Assembly (NCBI RefSeq): GCF_012844225.1
Contig: NZ_JABAGQ010000002.1
Coordinates: 434,001 to 498,000 of the forward strand
DNA from: Rhodococcus sp. 105337
GTDB taxonomy: Bacteria; Actinomycetota; Actinomycetes; Mycobacteriales; Mycobacteriaceae
DNA length: 64,000 bases
Direction: 5' to 3'
The notes under the pieces are model-generated. The model was not told the DNA's origin and did not search any database. It was given only the letters and a program-made list of their open reading frames with translations. Numbering within the stretch: the first letter of the stretch is position 1; the number at the start of each line of letters is the position of its first letter. This document shows positions 28,637 through 37,513 of the stretch, one piece after another. The translations under genes were made by a program, and so were the position numbers.

Positions 28637-29074
28637 TCAATCGAGGCAGAACTCGTTACCTTCGGGATCGGTCATCACGATGTGTCCGGCGTCGAGTGGG
28701 GGAGCGGGCTCGTGGCGTCGAACCCGCTCGGCTCCGCGGGTCACGAGCCGCTCGGCTTCCTTCTCCAACAGCTCCATTCGGGCGTCGCCGTCCGTTTCGG
28801 GTGCCGCTCGAACGTCGAGATGCACTCGGTTCTTGACCTGCTTTCCTTCCGGAACTCGCTGGAAGAACAGTCGTGGTCCGGCTCCGTCGGGATCGACGAC
28901 AGCGGACGCGTCGTTGTGGTGTTCCGGTGGCACTCCCATTGCTTCGAGTGCTTCCTCCCAGGACGCGAAACCCGGGGGCGGGGCCTGCACCTCGTAGCCG
29001 AGGACGTCGGCCCAGAACTGGGCGAGTTTTGCGGGATCACCGCAGTCGAAGGTGATCTGGATGTCGCGGGCCAT
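28637..29074 (-). CDS. VOC-family glyoxalase-like protein
   Basis: A 145-residue protein beginning ITFDCGDPAKLAQFWADVLGYEV and ending HIVMTDPEGNEFCLD, a typical glyoxalase-like (VOC) fold. The ribosome-binding site AGGAGG is inside the 3' end of the upstream DinB gene, one base from its stop, so the two genes form an operon. Substrate unknown. Confidence 0.9.
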   Translation of the reverse strand: MARDIQITFDCGDPAKLAQFWADVLGYEVQAPPPGFASWEEALEAMGVPPEHHNDASAVVDPDGAGPRLFFQRVPEGKQVKNRVHLDVRAAPETDGDARMELLEKEAERLVTRGAERVRRHEPAPPLDAGHIVMTDPEGNEFCLD

Positions 29075-29075
29075 G

Positions 29076-29648
29076 TCAGCCCACCTCCTGTCGAGTCGAA
29101 CGGCGGGTGTGCAGATAGAGGTCGCGGAGCAGGCACACCTCCGAGAGGTGATGGATCAGCTCGCGGTTGATGTGCAGAACCAGGGTCGCCATCGGGTAGT
29201 CGGCGTACGGACCCTCCGCCTCCCCGCAGGGGCGGAACAATCCCTCTTCCCCGAGCGATTCGACACCGGCGGCCCAGGTCGCGTATTCCGCGTCGAGTTG
29301 GGCGAGCGCCTCGTCCGCGGTCGCGGCGTACTCGAACGAGGCGTAGTCGGTGGGTGCCCGTCCGAAGTGCGACGCGTTGCGCATCGCGAGTACTCCGACG
29401 ATGACGTGGCCGAGGCGCCACGCGATCGTCGTGAACGGCGGCGCGTCCGGCTCCGGAAATGCGAAGTCGATCGTCATGGCGCCGCTGCCGGCCTGCACGG
29501 GTGCGGTGCCGGTGCCTCGCGGGCGCACGTTCCAGCAATCGGGAGCGGGTTCCCAGAAGTACTCCTCGTCGGTGAGTCCGTCGAGGCGACTGCGCACCGG
29601 GGTGGCGAGCTGGTCTCGCAGGAGAGAATTCCAGTGTCGGTCCGTCAT
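29076..29648 (-). CDS. DinB-family protein
   Basis: A 190-residue helical-bundle protein of the DinB/YfiT superfamily, thought to be metal-dependent. The metal-ligand histidines appear in IAWRLGHVIVGV and NRELIHHLSEVCLLRDLY. Some relatives are mycothiol- or bacillithiol-dependent transferases, but the role here cannot be set from sequence. ATG 29648 is preferred over the upstream in-frame 29669. It is divergent from a WYL regulator 53 bases away, which may control it. Confidence 0.87.
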   Translation of the reverse strand: MTDRHWNSLLRDQLATPVRSRLDGLTDEEYFWEPAPDCWNVRPRGTGTAPVQAGSGAMTIDFAFPEPDAPPFTTIAWRLGHVIVGVLAMRNASHFGRAPTDYASFEYAATADEALAQLDAEYATWAAGVESLGEEGLFRPCGEAEGPYADYPMATLVLHINRELIHHLSEVCLLRDLYLHTRRSTRQEVG

Positions 29649-29701
29649 GGGTACAAGCGTCCCCCACATTCCGGACAGGATCGTTCCGTGATCGTGCGAC
29701 G

Positions 29702-30673
29702 ATGGAAATCGTGACCGTCGAGGCGACGACCGAACGGGTGCTGCGGTTGCTGGCGCTGCTGCAGAGCCGGCCGTCCTGGACTGCCGCGGACCTCGCGGTG
29801 GAACTGAGGGTCACCGACCGGTCGGTGCGCCGCGACGTGGAGCGGTTGCGGTCACTGGGGTATCCCGTCCGTGCCACCGCGGGCGTCGGCGGCGGCTATC
29901 AGCTCGGCGCCGGAACACGATTGCCTCCGTTGCTCTTTCACGACGAAGAGGCGATTGCGACAGCGGTCTCGTTGCGGCTGGCGTCGGGAAGCACGATCAC
30001 CGGATCGGCCGAGGCGTCGCTGCGGGCGCTCGCGAAACTGGACCAGGTCATGCCGCCGCGACTGCGGGCGGAGGTGCGGGCGGTGTACGGGGCGATGGAG
30101 ACCTTGGTGGGACCCGACATCGAGATCGACGCCGACACGCTGATGGTTCTGGCCCGGGCCTGCCGCGACGCGGTGCGCGTGCGGTTCCGGTACACCGACC
30201 GTGACGGGGAGGACCGGGAACGCACGACCGAACCGGTGCGCTTGGTCGTCGCCGGCCACCGCTGGTATCTGATGGCCTGGGACATCGACCGCGACGACTG
30301 GCGTACCTTCCGGCTCGACCGGATGGGCGACGTGACGGCGACGACCTGGCGGTTCCGCCCGAGGGACTACCCGGACCCGATTTCCTACGTGCAACGCGCC
30401 GTCACCGAGGCGCCCTACCGATATCTTGCGCGGGTGCGGGTGCATGCCCCCGCCCACCGGGTCCGGGAATTGGTGCCGCCCCAGGTCGGCCGCGTCGACG
30501 ACGAGCACGACGGTTGGTGTGTGCTCGTCGTCGGCGGGCAGGACCTGGATTGGCTCGCCATGCACGTCGCGCGACTGGGTTTCGACGCCGTGGTCCTGGA
30601 GCCTCCCGAATTACGGGAGGCGGCACGGACTCTCGCGCAGCGACTCTCGGCGATGGCGACTGCTCCGGAGTGA
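29702..30673 (+). CDS. HTH-WYL domain transcriptional regulator
   Basis: A 323-residue regulator with an N-terminal winged helix (VELRVTDRSVRRDVERLRSLG) and a WYL ligand-binding domain, where the WYL triplet occurs in GHRWYLMAWDIDRDDW. A C-terminal WCX-like region completes the protein. Many homologues regulate a neighbouring gene, here the divergent DinB-VOC pair. A small dyad ATCGT-GCG-ACGAT overlaps the start codon at 29691-29703 and could be autoregulatory. Confidence 0.92.
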   Translation: MEIVTVEATTERVLRLLALLQSRPSWTAADLAVELRVTDRSVRRDVERLRSLGYPVRATAGVGGGYQLGAGTRLPPLLFHDEEAIATAVSLRLASGSTITGSAEASLRALAKLDQVMPPRLRAEVRAVYGAMETLVGPDIEIDADTLMVLARACRDAVRVRFRYTDRDGEDRERTTEPVRLVVAGHRWYLMAWDIDRDDWRTFRLDRMGDVTATTWRFRPRDYPDPISYVQRAVTEAPYRYLARVRVHAPAHRVRELVPPQVGRVDDEHDGWCVLVVGGQDLDWLAMHVARLGFDAVVLEPPELREAARTLAQRLSAMATAPE

Positions 30674-30713
30674 ACCCGACCGGCGGAGTCGGTGGGCTCG
30701 GTGGTTCGACACC

Positions 30714-30893
30714 TCAGTCGACACCACCGCGGATCCAGTTCTGGATCCGCCAGATCACGTTGTACAGATTCCACGGGGCGACGTGGTAGGTGTCCCACTC
30801 CTGGCCCACATAGGCGGTCCACTCGGGGATCCGGCCACAGCAGATCCGGTGACCGAACCCGGTGAACAGGGTGTTGCAGAGTGCAGCGCGCAT
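30714..30893 (-). CDS. 59-residue Trp- and Cys-containing small protein
   Basis: A short gene that is easy to miss. ATG 30893 has an excellent ribosome site (AGGAG, seven-base spacer), and the frame runs 59 codons to TGA. The protein has five tryptophans and three cysteines, one of them a CC pair near residue 18, and a basic aromatic C-terminal half (VIWRIQNWIR). It has no clear signal peptide or membrane helix. The codons for RIQNWIR form a perfect 10-base inverted repeat (30729-30738 with 30741-30750). It lies alone, convergent with the WYL gene. Family unknown to me. Confidence 0.65.
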   Translation of the reverse strand: MRAALCNTLFTGFGHRICCGRIPEWTAYVGQEWDTYHVAPWNLYNVIWRIQNWIRGGVD

Positions 30894-30992
30894 CAGGTTT
30901 CTCCTGACTCGGGGCGGCCCCGGGCCGGGGCTAGCCTTGGTGCTGCGCGTTGTGCATGGACGCGACAGTACGCGGTGCTACCGACATGAAAG

Positions 30993-31033
30993 GGCGTCGG
31001 CCGGGCATCCTCGTACGCTGCCCGGCCGACGCC
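30993..31033 (-). terminator. Terminator at the end of the liv operon
   Basis: A perfect 15-base-pair hairpin (30993-31007 with 31019-31033) with an 11-base loop, followed on the minus strand by CTTTC. It lies 45 bases after the livJ stop. The sequence 30894-30992 holds no gene I can support. Confidence 0.75.
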
Positions 31034-31077
31034 GTCTGGGGGGGTGTCGGCAGCCGCGGCTCGACTGCCGGTGTTCG

Positions 31078-32340
31078 CTATTCCGCTCGGTACTCCACGA
31101 CCGGATCGCCGAGAGCGTCGGTGGTGGTGTACGCGGGGCCGAAGTACTCCTGGACACCGTTGGTGACCTGGTTGACCCGTGCGCCCCCGGCACCGGAGTG
31201 ATCGTCCTCGGAGAACCGGAACGGCACGAGGTTCGGGCCCGTGAAGTCGCTCGACCGGACGGCCTCGACGATCGATTCGCGGGTGGGATTCTCACCCGCA
31301 GCTTCGAGCGCCTGAACGAAGGTGTGCGCCATCGACATCCCGTAGACGACGTTGCCGTCGAACTCGGCGTCGTTGTTGTACTTGGTGTTGATCTCCCGGA
31401 ACTTGGTGGTCCACTCGTCGTCTTGGCTGAAGTGCGACGGCAGGTAATTGGTGCTGAGCAATCCTTCCGCGAGCGGGGCTGCGTCACCGAGGGTCTTGGA
31501 CAGGGTCAGGTAATCGCCACCGACCGAGGCGGTGGTCCACTGCGGCCGGAATCCGAGTCGGCCCGCGGTGCCGATCGCGAGGGCGGTGAAGCCGGGAATC
31601 GTTGCGAGCATGACGACCTCGCAACCCGCGGCCTGGAGCGCACCGATCTGCGGAGCGACGTTGGTATTGCTGGTGGCGTAGAACTGCTTCTCGACCACCG
31701 CGTCGGCACCGACGATCTGCTCGACTCCCGCCAGGTAGTCGCCACCCAGGTCGTCGTCCTGCCCGAGGGTGCACACCTTCTTGCCGGGGAGGTTGTCCTT
31801 CACGTACTGAGCCATGATCTTGGCTTCGACGGTGTAGTCGGCGTTGAATCCGAACGTGTTCGGGTATTTGTCGGGCTGGTTCCAGATCCGCGAACCGGAC
31901 GCGACGAACAGGTCGGGAACATTATTGGTGTTGAGGAAGTCGAGCACACCGGAATGGGTGGGTGTCCCGAGACCACCGAGCAGCGCGAACACGCGGTCCT
32001 GCAGCACCAGTTCGCGCACGACCTGCTGGGTGTTGGACGGGTTGTAGCCGTCGTCGAGTGCCTTGTACTCGATGGTGCGGCCGTTGACGCCGCCTTGTTC
32101 GTTGACGTAGTCGAAGTACGCCTGGGTGGCGGGAGGGATCTTCGAGTAACCGGCGGCGGCCGGCCCGGTCAGTGGCATGTGGGTGCCGACCAGCACCGAG
32201 GTGTCGGTGACACCGGTGGTGTCTCCTTCACCGGAGGACCCTGTCGACGCGGTGCTGCCGCTGCCGCACGCGGCAAGCGTCACGGCCGTCGTCGCAACGA
32301 GAGCGACGAGGGAAAGTTTTTGTCGCCGACCTGTTTTCAT
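31078..32340 (-). CDS. livJ: ABC transporter substrate-binding lipoprotein, LivJ/amide type
   Basis: A 420-residue periplasmic-binding-protein-like lipoprotein. The signal peptide ends with a lipobox (TLAACGS, Cys25), so the protein is anchored to the outer face of the membrane. A type 1 binding fold follows (VLVGTHMPLTGPAAAGY). It is the last gene of a five-gene minus-strand importer and overlaps livM by ATGA. The family binds branched-chain amino acids, but many actinobacterial members take amides, urea or aromatic acids, so the cargo is open. Confidence 0.92.
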   Translation of the reverse strand: MKTGRRQKLSLVALVATTAVTLAACGSGSTASTGSSGEGDTTGVTDTSVLVGTHMPLTGPAAAGYSKIPPATQAYFDYVNEQGGVNGRTIEYKALDDGYNPSNTQQVVRELVLQDRVFALLGGLGTPTHSGVLDFLNTNNVPDLFVASGSRIWNQPDKYPNTFGFNADYTVEAKIMAQYVKDNLPGKKVCTLGQDDDLGGDYLAGVEQIVGADAVVEKQFYATSNTNVAPQIGALQAAGCEVVMLATIPGFTALAIGTAGRLGFRPQWTTASVGGDYLTLSKTLGDAAPLAEGLLSTNYLPSHFSQDDEWTTKFREINTKYNNDAEFDGNVVYGMSMAHTFVQALEAAGENPTRESIVEAVRSSDFTGPNLVPFRFSEDDHSGAGGARVNQVTNGVQEYFGPAYTTTDALGDPVVEYRAE

Positions 32341-33443
32341 ATGCTGGCCTCTGCTTTCGGTGGGGTGGAGACGGAAGTGGAATCGGGACCGCGCCCGTGT
32401 CGTGGCTTACCGGTGCGCGGCCGGAGACGGCGGACTGCTGCGCTGAACAGACCTTGGAGGCCGGCGGGCGCGAGCATCACGATGAGGATGACGGCGACGC
32501 CGAAGACCGCGATCGCGAGGTTGCCGTCCAGACGTTCGGCGAGGGACGGGGACAGTTCGAGCGTGTCGGTGAGGGCGGCTACGAGTGCGGGGAGCACGAC
32601 CAGAAGCACCGCGCCCCATACGGCGCCGAGAAGAGAGCCGAGCCCGCCGATCACCACGCCCATCAGCAGGAACAGGGAGAAGGTGACACCGAACGCGCCC
32701 GGGGACGCGCTCTGGGAGACCATGGCGAGGACACCGCCGCCGAGGCCGGCGGCACCGGCACTCACCACGAATGTGGTGATCTTGGTGCGGGCGACGTCGA
32801 TACCCGCGAGGCGAGCGGCGATCTCGTCGTCGCGCACGGCCTGCATGCGGCGGCCGAAGTCTCCGGCAATGAGATTCGACAGCGCGAGCACAGTGAGGGC
32901 CGCGGCGACCACGGCGATCATGGCCTGCCACTGTTCGACGGTGAACGCCGCTGCGATGCTGCTCGGCGGTCCCTCCACATACGCCCACAGTCCTTGGTCG
33001 CCGCCGAGCACACTCGAGAACGTGGTGGTGATCGACGGGATCACGACGACCAGCGCGAGCGTCAAGCCCGCCAGGTAGGGGCCGTGAAGCCGTGCGGCGG
33101 CAGCCCCGACGACGATCCCGACGACGGAGGTCACGAGCACGGCAGCGACGAGCGGCACGAGCAGCACCGAAATCCCGGTGACCCCGGCGTCGCCCATCGC
33201 GTTGGAGGTCAGCGCGAACGAGTATGCCCCGCACGCCATCAGCGCTCCGTGCCCCAGCGAGAGCTGACCGTTGCGGCCGATGAGCACTGTCAGCCCGGCT
33301 GTCGCGCACAGATAGGCCGCGATGGTCGCCAACTGGTAGTTCCGGAAGGGGGGCAGTACGAAGATGATCGCGATGACGGCGACGGCGATACCGGCCACCA
33401 CCGCGGCGCGCACGGCAAACGAATCGAAGCGGGAAGTGTGCAT
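32337..33443 (-). CDS. livM: Branched-chain amino-acid-type ABC permease LivM
   Basis: A 368-residue inner-membrane permease with about ten hydrophobic segments and the family loop GRNGQLSLGHGALMACGAYS near the N-terminus. The EAA-like contact region to the ATPase is around RRMQAVRDDEIAARLAGIDV. ATG 33443 is used. The stop overlaps livJ by ATGA, and livH ends two bases upstream, so the genes are one transcript. Confidence 0.92.
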   Translation of the reverse strand: MHTSRFDSFAVRAAVVAGIAVAVIAIIFVLPPFRNYQLATIAAYLCATAGLTVLIGRNGQLSLGHGALMACGAYSFALTSNAMGDAGVTGISVLLVPLVAAVLVTSVVGIVVGAAAARLHGPYLAGLTLALVVVIPSITTTFSSVLGGDQGLWAYVEGPPSSIAAAFTVEQWQAMIAVVAAALTVLALSNLIAGDFGRRMQAVRDDEIAARLAGIDVARTKITTFVVSAGAAGLGGGVLAMVSQSASPGAFGVTFSLFLLMGVVIGGLGSLLGAVWGAVLLVVLPALVAALTDTLELSPSLAERLDGNLAIAVFGVAVILIVMLAPAGLQGLFSAAVRRLRPRTGKPRHGRGPDSTSVSTPPKAEASI

Positions 33444-33445
33444 GG

Positions 33446-34324
33446 TCAGACCTGCCTGGCGGCGACGCCGGAGAAAATGCCTTGGGGCCGCAGCAGAAGC
33501 ACCGCCAGCAGCATCAGAAGTACCGCGATCGGCGCGATGCTTCCACTGAGGTAGCCGCTGACGAAACTCAGCAGCAACCCTGTCGCGAGCCCGCCGAGCA
33601 CCGCGCCCACGGGGCTGTCCAAACCGCCGATCACCGCTGCGGTGAAGGCGAAGATGAACACGAGATCCACTGCGTGCGGGTTGAGCCCGAGTTCGGTGGG
33701 TACGACGAGCAGGGCCGCGAGCCCGCCGACTGCGCCGGCCAGAGCCCACCCGAGGGTGAGCATCGCCGAGACCTTCACCCCGAGCAGTCGCGAGACGTCC
33801 GGAGCGAACGCCGAGGCCCGCATCTTCAGGCCGAGATCGGTACGGGTGAACAGCAGGGCGAGGCCGATGACCACGACACCCACCGCAGCGAAGACGAACA
33901 CGTCGTACGGAGACAGCAGCGGAACCGTCCCGACCCGCAGCGGGTCGCGGCTGAACGGCAACTGCATGGGACGGAAGTCGTTGCCGTAGATCATGCCGAG
34001 TACGGCGTGGATCACCATCACGAGGCCCAGCGCGACGATCACCGCGGCTAGTGGGCGGCTGTGGTCGAGGCGGCGGATCAGCACTCGCTCGACGAGGGCA
34101 CCCAGGAGGAAGCCGCTCACGACGGCGGCGAGCAGTCCGTACCAGTACGAACCGGTCGCCGACGTCACCGAATAGGCGATGTAGGTGGTGGCCGCAGCCA
34201 TCGCGCCCTGCGCGAAGTTGATCACGCGGGTACCGCGCCAGATCAGCACGAGCGCGAGTGCGAACGCTGCGAAGACGGCACCGCGCGCGAGACCGTCCAC
34301 GGTGAGAAACAGGAATCTGTCCAT
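33446..34324 (-). CDS. livH: Branched-chain amino-acid-type ABC permease LivH
   Basis: A 292-residue membrane permease, about eight helices, pairing with LivM. Signature segments are RGTRVINFAQGAMAA and TDLGLKMRASAFAPDVSRLLG. Normal length for the family. It begins ten bases after livF and ends just before livM. Confidence 0.92.
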   Translation of the reverse strand: MDRFLFLTVDGLARGAVFAAFALALVLIWRGTRVINFAQGAMAAATTYIAYSVTSATGSYWYGLLAAVVSGFLLGALVERVLIRRLDHSRPLAAVIVALGLVMVIHAVLGMIYGNDFRPMQLPFSRDPLRVGTVPLLSPYDVFVFAAVGVVVIGLALLFTRTDLGLKMRASAFAPDVSRLLGVKVSAMLTLGWALAGAVGGLAALLVVPTELGLNPHAVDLVFIFAFTAAVIGGLDSPVGAVLGGLATGLLLSFVSGYLSGSIAPIAVLLMLLAVLLLRPQGIFSGVAARQV

Positions 34325-34334
34325 CGGTTGCTCC

Positions 34335-35054
34335 TCAGAAGCCCAGGTACGCGGTGCGGAAGTCGCTGTCCATGACGAGTTCCGCGGCCGAGGTGGCGAC
34401 GACGACGCGGCCCAGTGCCAGCACGATCGCCTGGTCGGCGATCGGAAGCGCACTGTGAACGTTCTGCTCGACGAGGACCACCGTCAGGCCGGTGCGGTCC
34501 CGCAGGTCGCGCAGGACCGACATGATCAGGTCGACGATGCGCGGCGCAAGACCGAGCGAAGGTTCGTCGAGCAGGAGCAGCGAAGGCCGCGCGACCAGTG
34601 CCCGGCCGATCGCGAGCATCTGCCGCTCGCCGCCGGAGAGTTGATGGCCGCTGCTGGTCCGGCGCCGGGCGAGAGGCTCGAACATCTCGTACATCTCGGC
34701 AATGGCGCGAGTGGTGTCGGCGCGGTCCTTGCGCCACAGTCCGCCGAGACGCAGATTTTCCTCGACGGTCAGTTCGCCGATCACGCCGCGACCTTCGGGC
34801 ACGTGGGCAACCCCGTGGTGCACGAGTTTCTCCGTCGGGACACCGAGCACGGACGTCCCCGACACGCTGATCGAACCCTGGACCGCCGGCAGCATTCCCG
34901 ACAGTGCCCGCAGCAAGGTTGTTTTCCCGGCGCCGTTGGCGCCGACGACAGCGGCGATGGTGCCGGACGGGACGTCGAAGCTCACCTCGTGCAGGACCGG
35001 TACGGGACCGTATCCGCCCGTGAGGTTTTCGATCCGGAGCAACGGAGAGGTCAC
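34335..35054 (-). CDS. livF: Branched-chain amino-acid-type ABC ATPase LivF
   Basis: A 239-residue ATPase. Walker A is GANGAGKTT, the ABC signature LSGGERQM, and Walker B LLLLDEPSLGL. The segment VAHVPEGRGVIGELTVEENL is the LivF hallmark. The GTG start overlaps the livG stop as GTGA. LivF and LivG form the nucleotide-binding pair. Confidence 0.94.
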   Translation of the reverse strand: MTSPLLRIENLTGGYGPVPVLHEVSFDVPSGTIAAVVGANGAGKTTLLRALSGMLPAVQGSISVSGTSVLGVPTEKLVHHGVAHVPEGRGVIGELTVEENLRLGGLWRKDRADTTRAIAEMYEMFEPLARRRTSSGHQLSGGERQMLAIGRALVARPSLLLLDEPSLGLAPRIVDLIMSVLRDLRDRTGLTVVLVEQNVHSALPIADQAIVLALGRVVVATSAAELVMDSDFRTAYLGF

Positions 35055-35854
35055 GCTGCCTCTTTTCCGCCGAGGTAGGCCGCCGCGACCAGCGGATCGG
35101 CACGGATCTCGTCGGGGGTCCCCGCGGCGATCACCTTGCCGAAGTCGAGCACGACGATGTGGTCGCACACCGACATGATCAGGTCGACGTTGTGTTCGAC
35201 GAGCATCACCGAACGCGATCCGTCGCCGCGCGAAGGCAGTTGGCGGATCAGAGTCCCCAACTCTTCGATGTCGCTGCTGTCGAGACCGCCTGCCGGTTCG
35301 TCGAGAAGAAGCAATGTGGGATCGGAGATCAGAGCGCGCGCGAGCGCGACCTTCTTGGCGACCGCGTAGGGGAGTGCCGGCGGGAGTGCCTGTGCGTACT
35401 CTCCGATCCCGAACTCGTCGAGCAGTGTCGCGGCGGAACTGCGGGCGGCGAGCTGGGTGCGGGCGCCGTACGGCAACCCGAGCAGGCCGGTGACGAACGA
35501 CGCGCGGTGCGACACCGACGCTCCTGCGGCGACATTTTCGAGAACGGTGAGCCCACCGAAGAGCCCGAGTCCCTGCAGGGTGCGCGCCACTCCATGCCGG
35601 ACGAGGCGGTGCGGGGCGGGGCGTACCGGCCGGCCGTCGAGGGTCAGTGTCCCGGCGTGCGGGCGCAGGAACCCGCAGACGACGTTGAACAACGTCGTCT
35701 TGCCTGCGCCGTTCGGTCCCATGACGCCGACGACCGAGCCGGCCGGCACCTGGAGCGACACGTTCTCGAGTGCGACGAGGCCACCGAAACGGACTTCGAT
35801 GCCCTCGAGACGGAGGCGGTCCGGAGGTTCACTCGGGGTAACGATTGATTGCAC
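35051..35854 (-). CDS. livG: Branched-chain amino-acid-type ABC ATPase LivG
   Basis: A 267-residue ATPase with Walker A GPNGAGKTT and Walker B LLLLDEPAGGL. The expected signature is degenerate: where LSxGxxR is usual, this protein reads LPYAVAKKVALARAL, a variation known in LivG relatives but worth noting. GTG 35854 is the best start by alignment of the first strand; upstream in-frame codons extend into the promoter. It is the first gene of the liv operon. Confidence 0.88.
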   Translation of the reverse strand: MQSIVTPSEPPDRLRLEGIEVRFGGLVALENVSLQVPAGSVVGVMGPNGAGKTTLFNVVCGFLRPHAGTLTLDGRPVRPAPHRLVRHGVARTLQGLGLFGGLTVLENVAAGASVSHRASFVTGLLGLPYGARTQLAARSSAATLLDEFGIGEYAQALPPALPYAVAKKVALARALISDPTLLLLDEPAGGLDSSDIEELGTLIRQLPSRGDGSRSVMLVEHNVDLIMSVCDHIVVLDFGKVIAAGTPDEIRADPLVAAAYLGGKEAA

Positions 35855-35947
35855 AGCGGGTGCACTTTCTCTCGGGCCTTCTCCGGCCTTTCGGGCGTTC
35901 TGCCGGGTCTCGGTGAGATCGACGTCACTTTTCAGCGACAGGTTACA

Positions 35948-35960
35948 ACACTCCGAGTGT
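35948..35960. promoter_or_regulatory. Small dyad in the liv/SDR divergent promoter region
   Basis: ACACTC-C-GAGTGT, a perfect six-base dyad, lies midway between the divergent livG and SDR starts. It could be a site for the TetR protein encoded after the SDR gene. Support is weak because it is short. Confidence 0.35.
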
Positions 35961-36002
35961 ATGTTCCTACTGTCCGGAGGGATCGTTTTCGAGAGAGGAG
36001 TC

Positions 36003-36776
36003 GTGACGGTGGTCGTACCCATCGCCGGGACCCCGGGCCGGCTCGAGGGCCGGGTCGCGGTAGTGACCGGGAGCAGCCGGGGAATCGGATTCGGAATTGC
36101 CGAACGTCTCGTGGCGGAGGGCGCACGGGTGGTGCTCACGGCGCGCTCGCCGGAGCCTCTCGCCGAGGCGGTCACAGCACTGGGAACCGATGTCGCGTGC
36201 GGCGTGGCCGGCAAGGTGCACGATTCCGCGCATAGGGACGACACGATCGCCACGGCCGTCGACCGCTTCGGCAGAGTCGACATCCTCGTCAACAACGCCG
36301 GCACCAACCCCGTCTACGGGCCCCTGTCCGATCTCGACCTCGACGCTGCCCGCAAGATCCTCGAGGTGAACGTGCTCGGTGCCCTCTCGTGGACGCAGCG
36401 CTTCGCCAAGGCGGCCACCGAAGGTGGTGCGGTCGTGAATATCTCGTCGGTGTCCTCGTTCTCCCACGCGCCGGGAATCGCGTTCTACGGCGTCAGCAAG
36501 GCGGCGCTCAACCAGCTCACCCGGTCTCTCGCCGCCGAACTCGGACCGACCATCCGCGTCAACGCCGTCGCACCCGCCGTCGTGAAGACGCGGTTCGCGG
36601 CCGCGCTCTACGAGGGACGGGAAGAGCAGGTTGCGGCGCGATATCCGATGCGACGGCTCGGTGTGCCGTCGGATGTGGCGTCGGCGGTCGCGTACCTCGT
36701 GTCGGACGATGCCTCCTGGGTCACCGGCCAGGTCTTGTCGGTGGACGGTGGCGGGCTCACGGTCCCGTCCGCATGA
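36003..36776 (+). CDS. Short-chain dehydrogenase/reductase
   Basis: A 257-residue classical SDR. The nucleotide motif TGSSRGIG, the NNAG motif, and the catalytic Ser, YxxxK (YGVSK) are all present, with GQVLSVDGG at the C-terminus. It resembles FabG-like oxidoreductases of degradative pathways. A GAGAGGAG site precedes the GTG. It is divergent from the liv importer and followed by a tetR gene, suggesting uptake, oxidation and regulation of one substrate. Confidence 0.93.
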   Translation: MTVVVPIAGTPGRLEGRVAVVTGSSRGIGFGIAERLVAEGARVVLTARSPEPLAEAVTALGTDVACGVAGKVHDSAHRDDTIATAVDRFGRVDILVNNAGTNPVYGPLSDLDLDAARKILEVNVLGALSWTQRFAKAATEGGAVVNISSVSSFSHAPGIAFYGVSKAALNQLTRSLAAELGPTIRVNAVAPAVVKTRFAAALYEGREEQVAARYPMRRLGVPSDVASAVAYLVSDDASWVTGQVLSVDGGGLTVPSA

Positions 36777-36876
36777 GAGTCGGTGCGCACCGCTTCGTGC
36801 GGCCGGCAAGCACCCTCGTAGGCACTGGCAGAATGCAGCACAGCAGTACACGAACGACGCAAGTGAGGAATCGGTA

Positions 36877-37485
36877 GTGACCAGCACCTCGGACGGGCGG
36901 ACCGCACGCGGGGAGCGCACCCGGCGCGCCGTGATCGACGCGCATATCGCCCTGATCGAGGCGGGAGAACTCAAGCCCACCGGCGCGCAGATCGCGGAGC
37001 ACGCGGGTATTTCCCTGCGCTCGCTGTGGGCCAACTTCAGCGATCTGGAAACGCTGTTCGGAACCACCGGTGCCGAACTGCTCAGTCGCCAGGACGCGAT
37101 GTTCGTACCGGTGCCGCCCGACCTCGATCTTCCGCAGCGGGTGGACAAATTCTGCGCGCAGCGCGCGAGACTGCTCGAGTTCATTGCTCCGTACGCGCGG
37201 GCGGCAGGGTTGCGGGAGCCGTACTCGCGGGAACTCCGGACCAATCGGCTGCGGCACATCGGGCGCGTGACGGACGAAATCGAGGCGCTGTTCGCCCGAG
37301 AACTGTCGCCTCTTCCGTCGGCGCGTCGTACGCAGGCGGTCCAGGCGCTCGGAATCGCCAGTACGTGGGCGTCGTGGTCGGTGCTGCGCGACGAATACGG
37401 CCTCGCCGTTCCCGACGCCACAGCCGTGATGCGCCAGACGGTCGCCGCTCTTCTGGCCGCTGCCGTGCACGCCTCTCTCGGCTAG
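36877..37485 (+). CDS. TetR-family regulator
   Basis: A 202-residue TetR-like protein. The DNA-binding part reads RRAVIDAHIALIEAGELKPT, then AQIAEHAGISLRSLWANFSD. The GTG start has GTGAGGA upstream. It is probably co-transcribed with the SDR gene 100 bases before it and may regulate the liv-SDR promoters. The C-terminal half is diverged, so no ligand can be named. Confidence 0.86.
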   Translation: MTSTSDGRTARGERTRRAVIDAHIALIEAGELKPTGAQIAEHAGISLRSLWANFSDLETLFGTTGAELLSRQDAMFVPVPPDLDLPQRVDKFCAQRARLLEFIAPYARAAGLREPYSRELRTNRLRHIGRVTDEIEALFARELSPLPSARRTQAVQALGIASTWASWSVLRDEYGLAVPDATAVMRQTVAALLAAAVHASLG

Positions 37486-37513
37486 TGCGGCACACGCGGG
37501 CGGCGCGTCGGTG

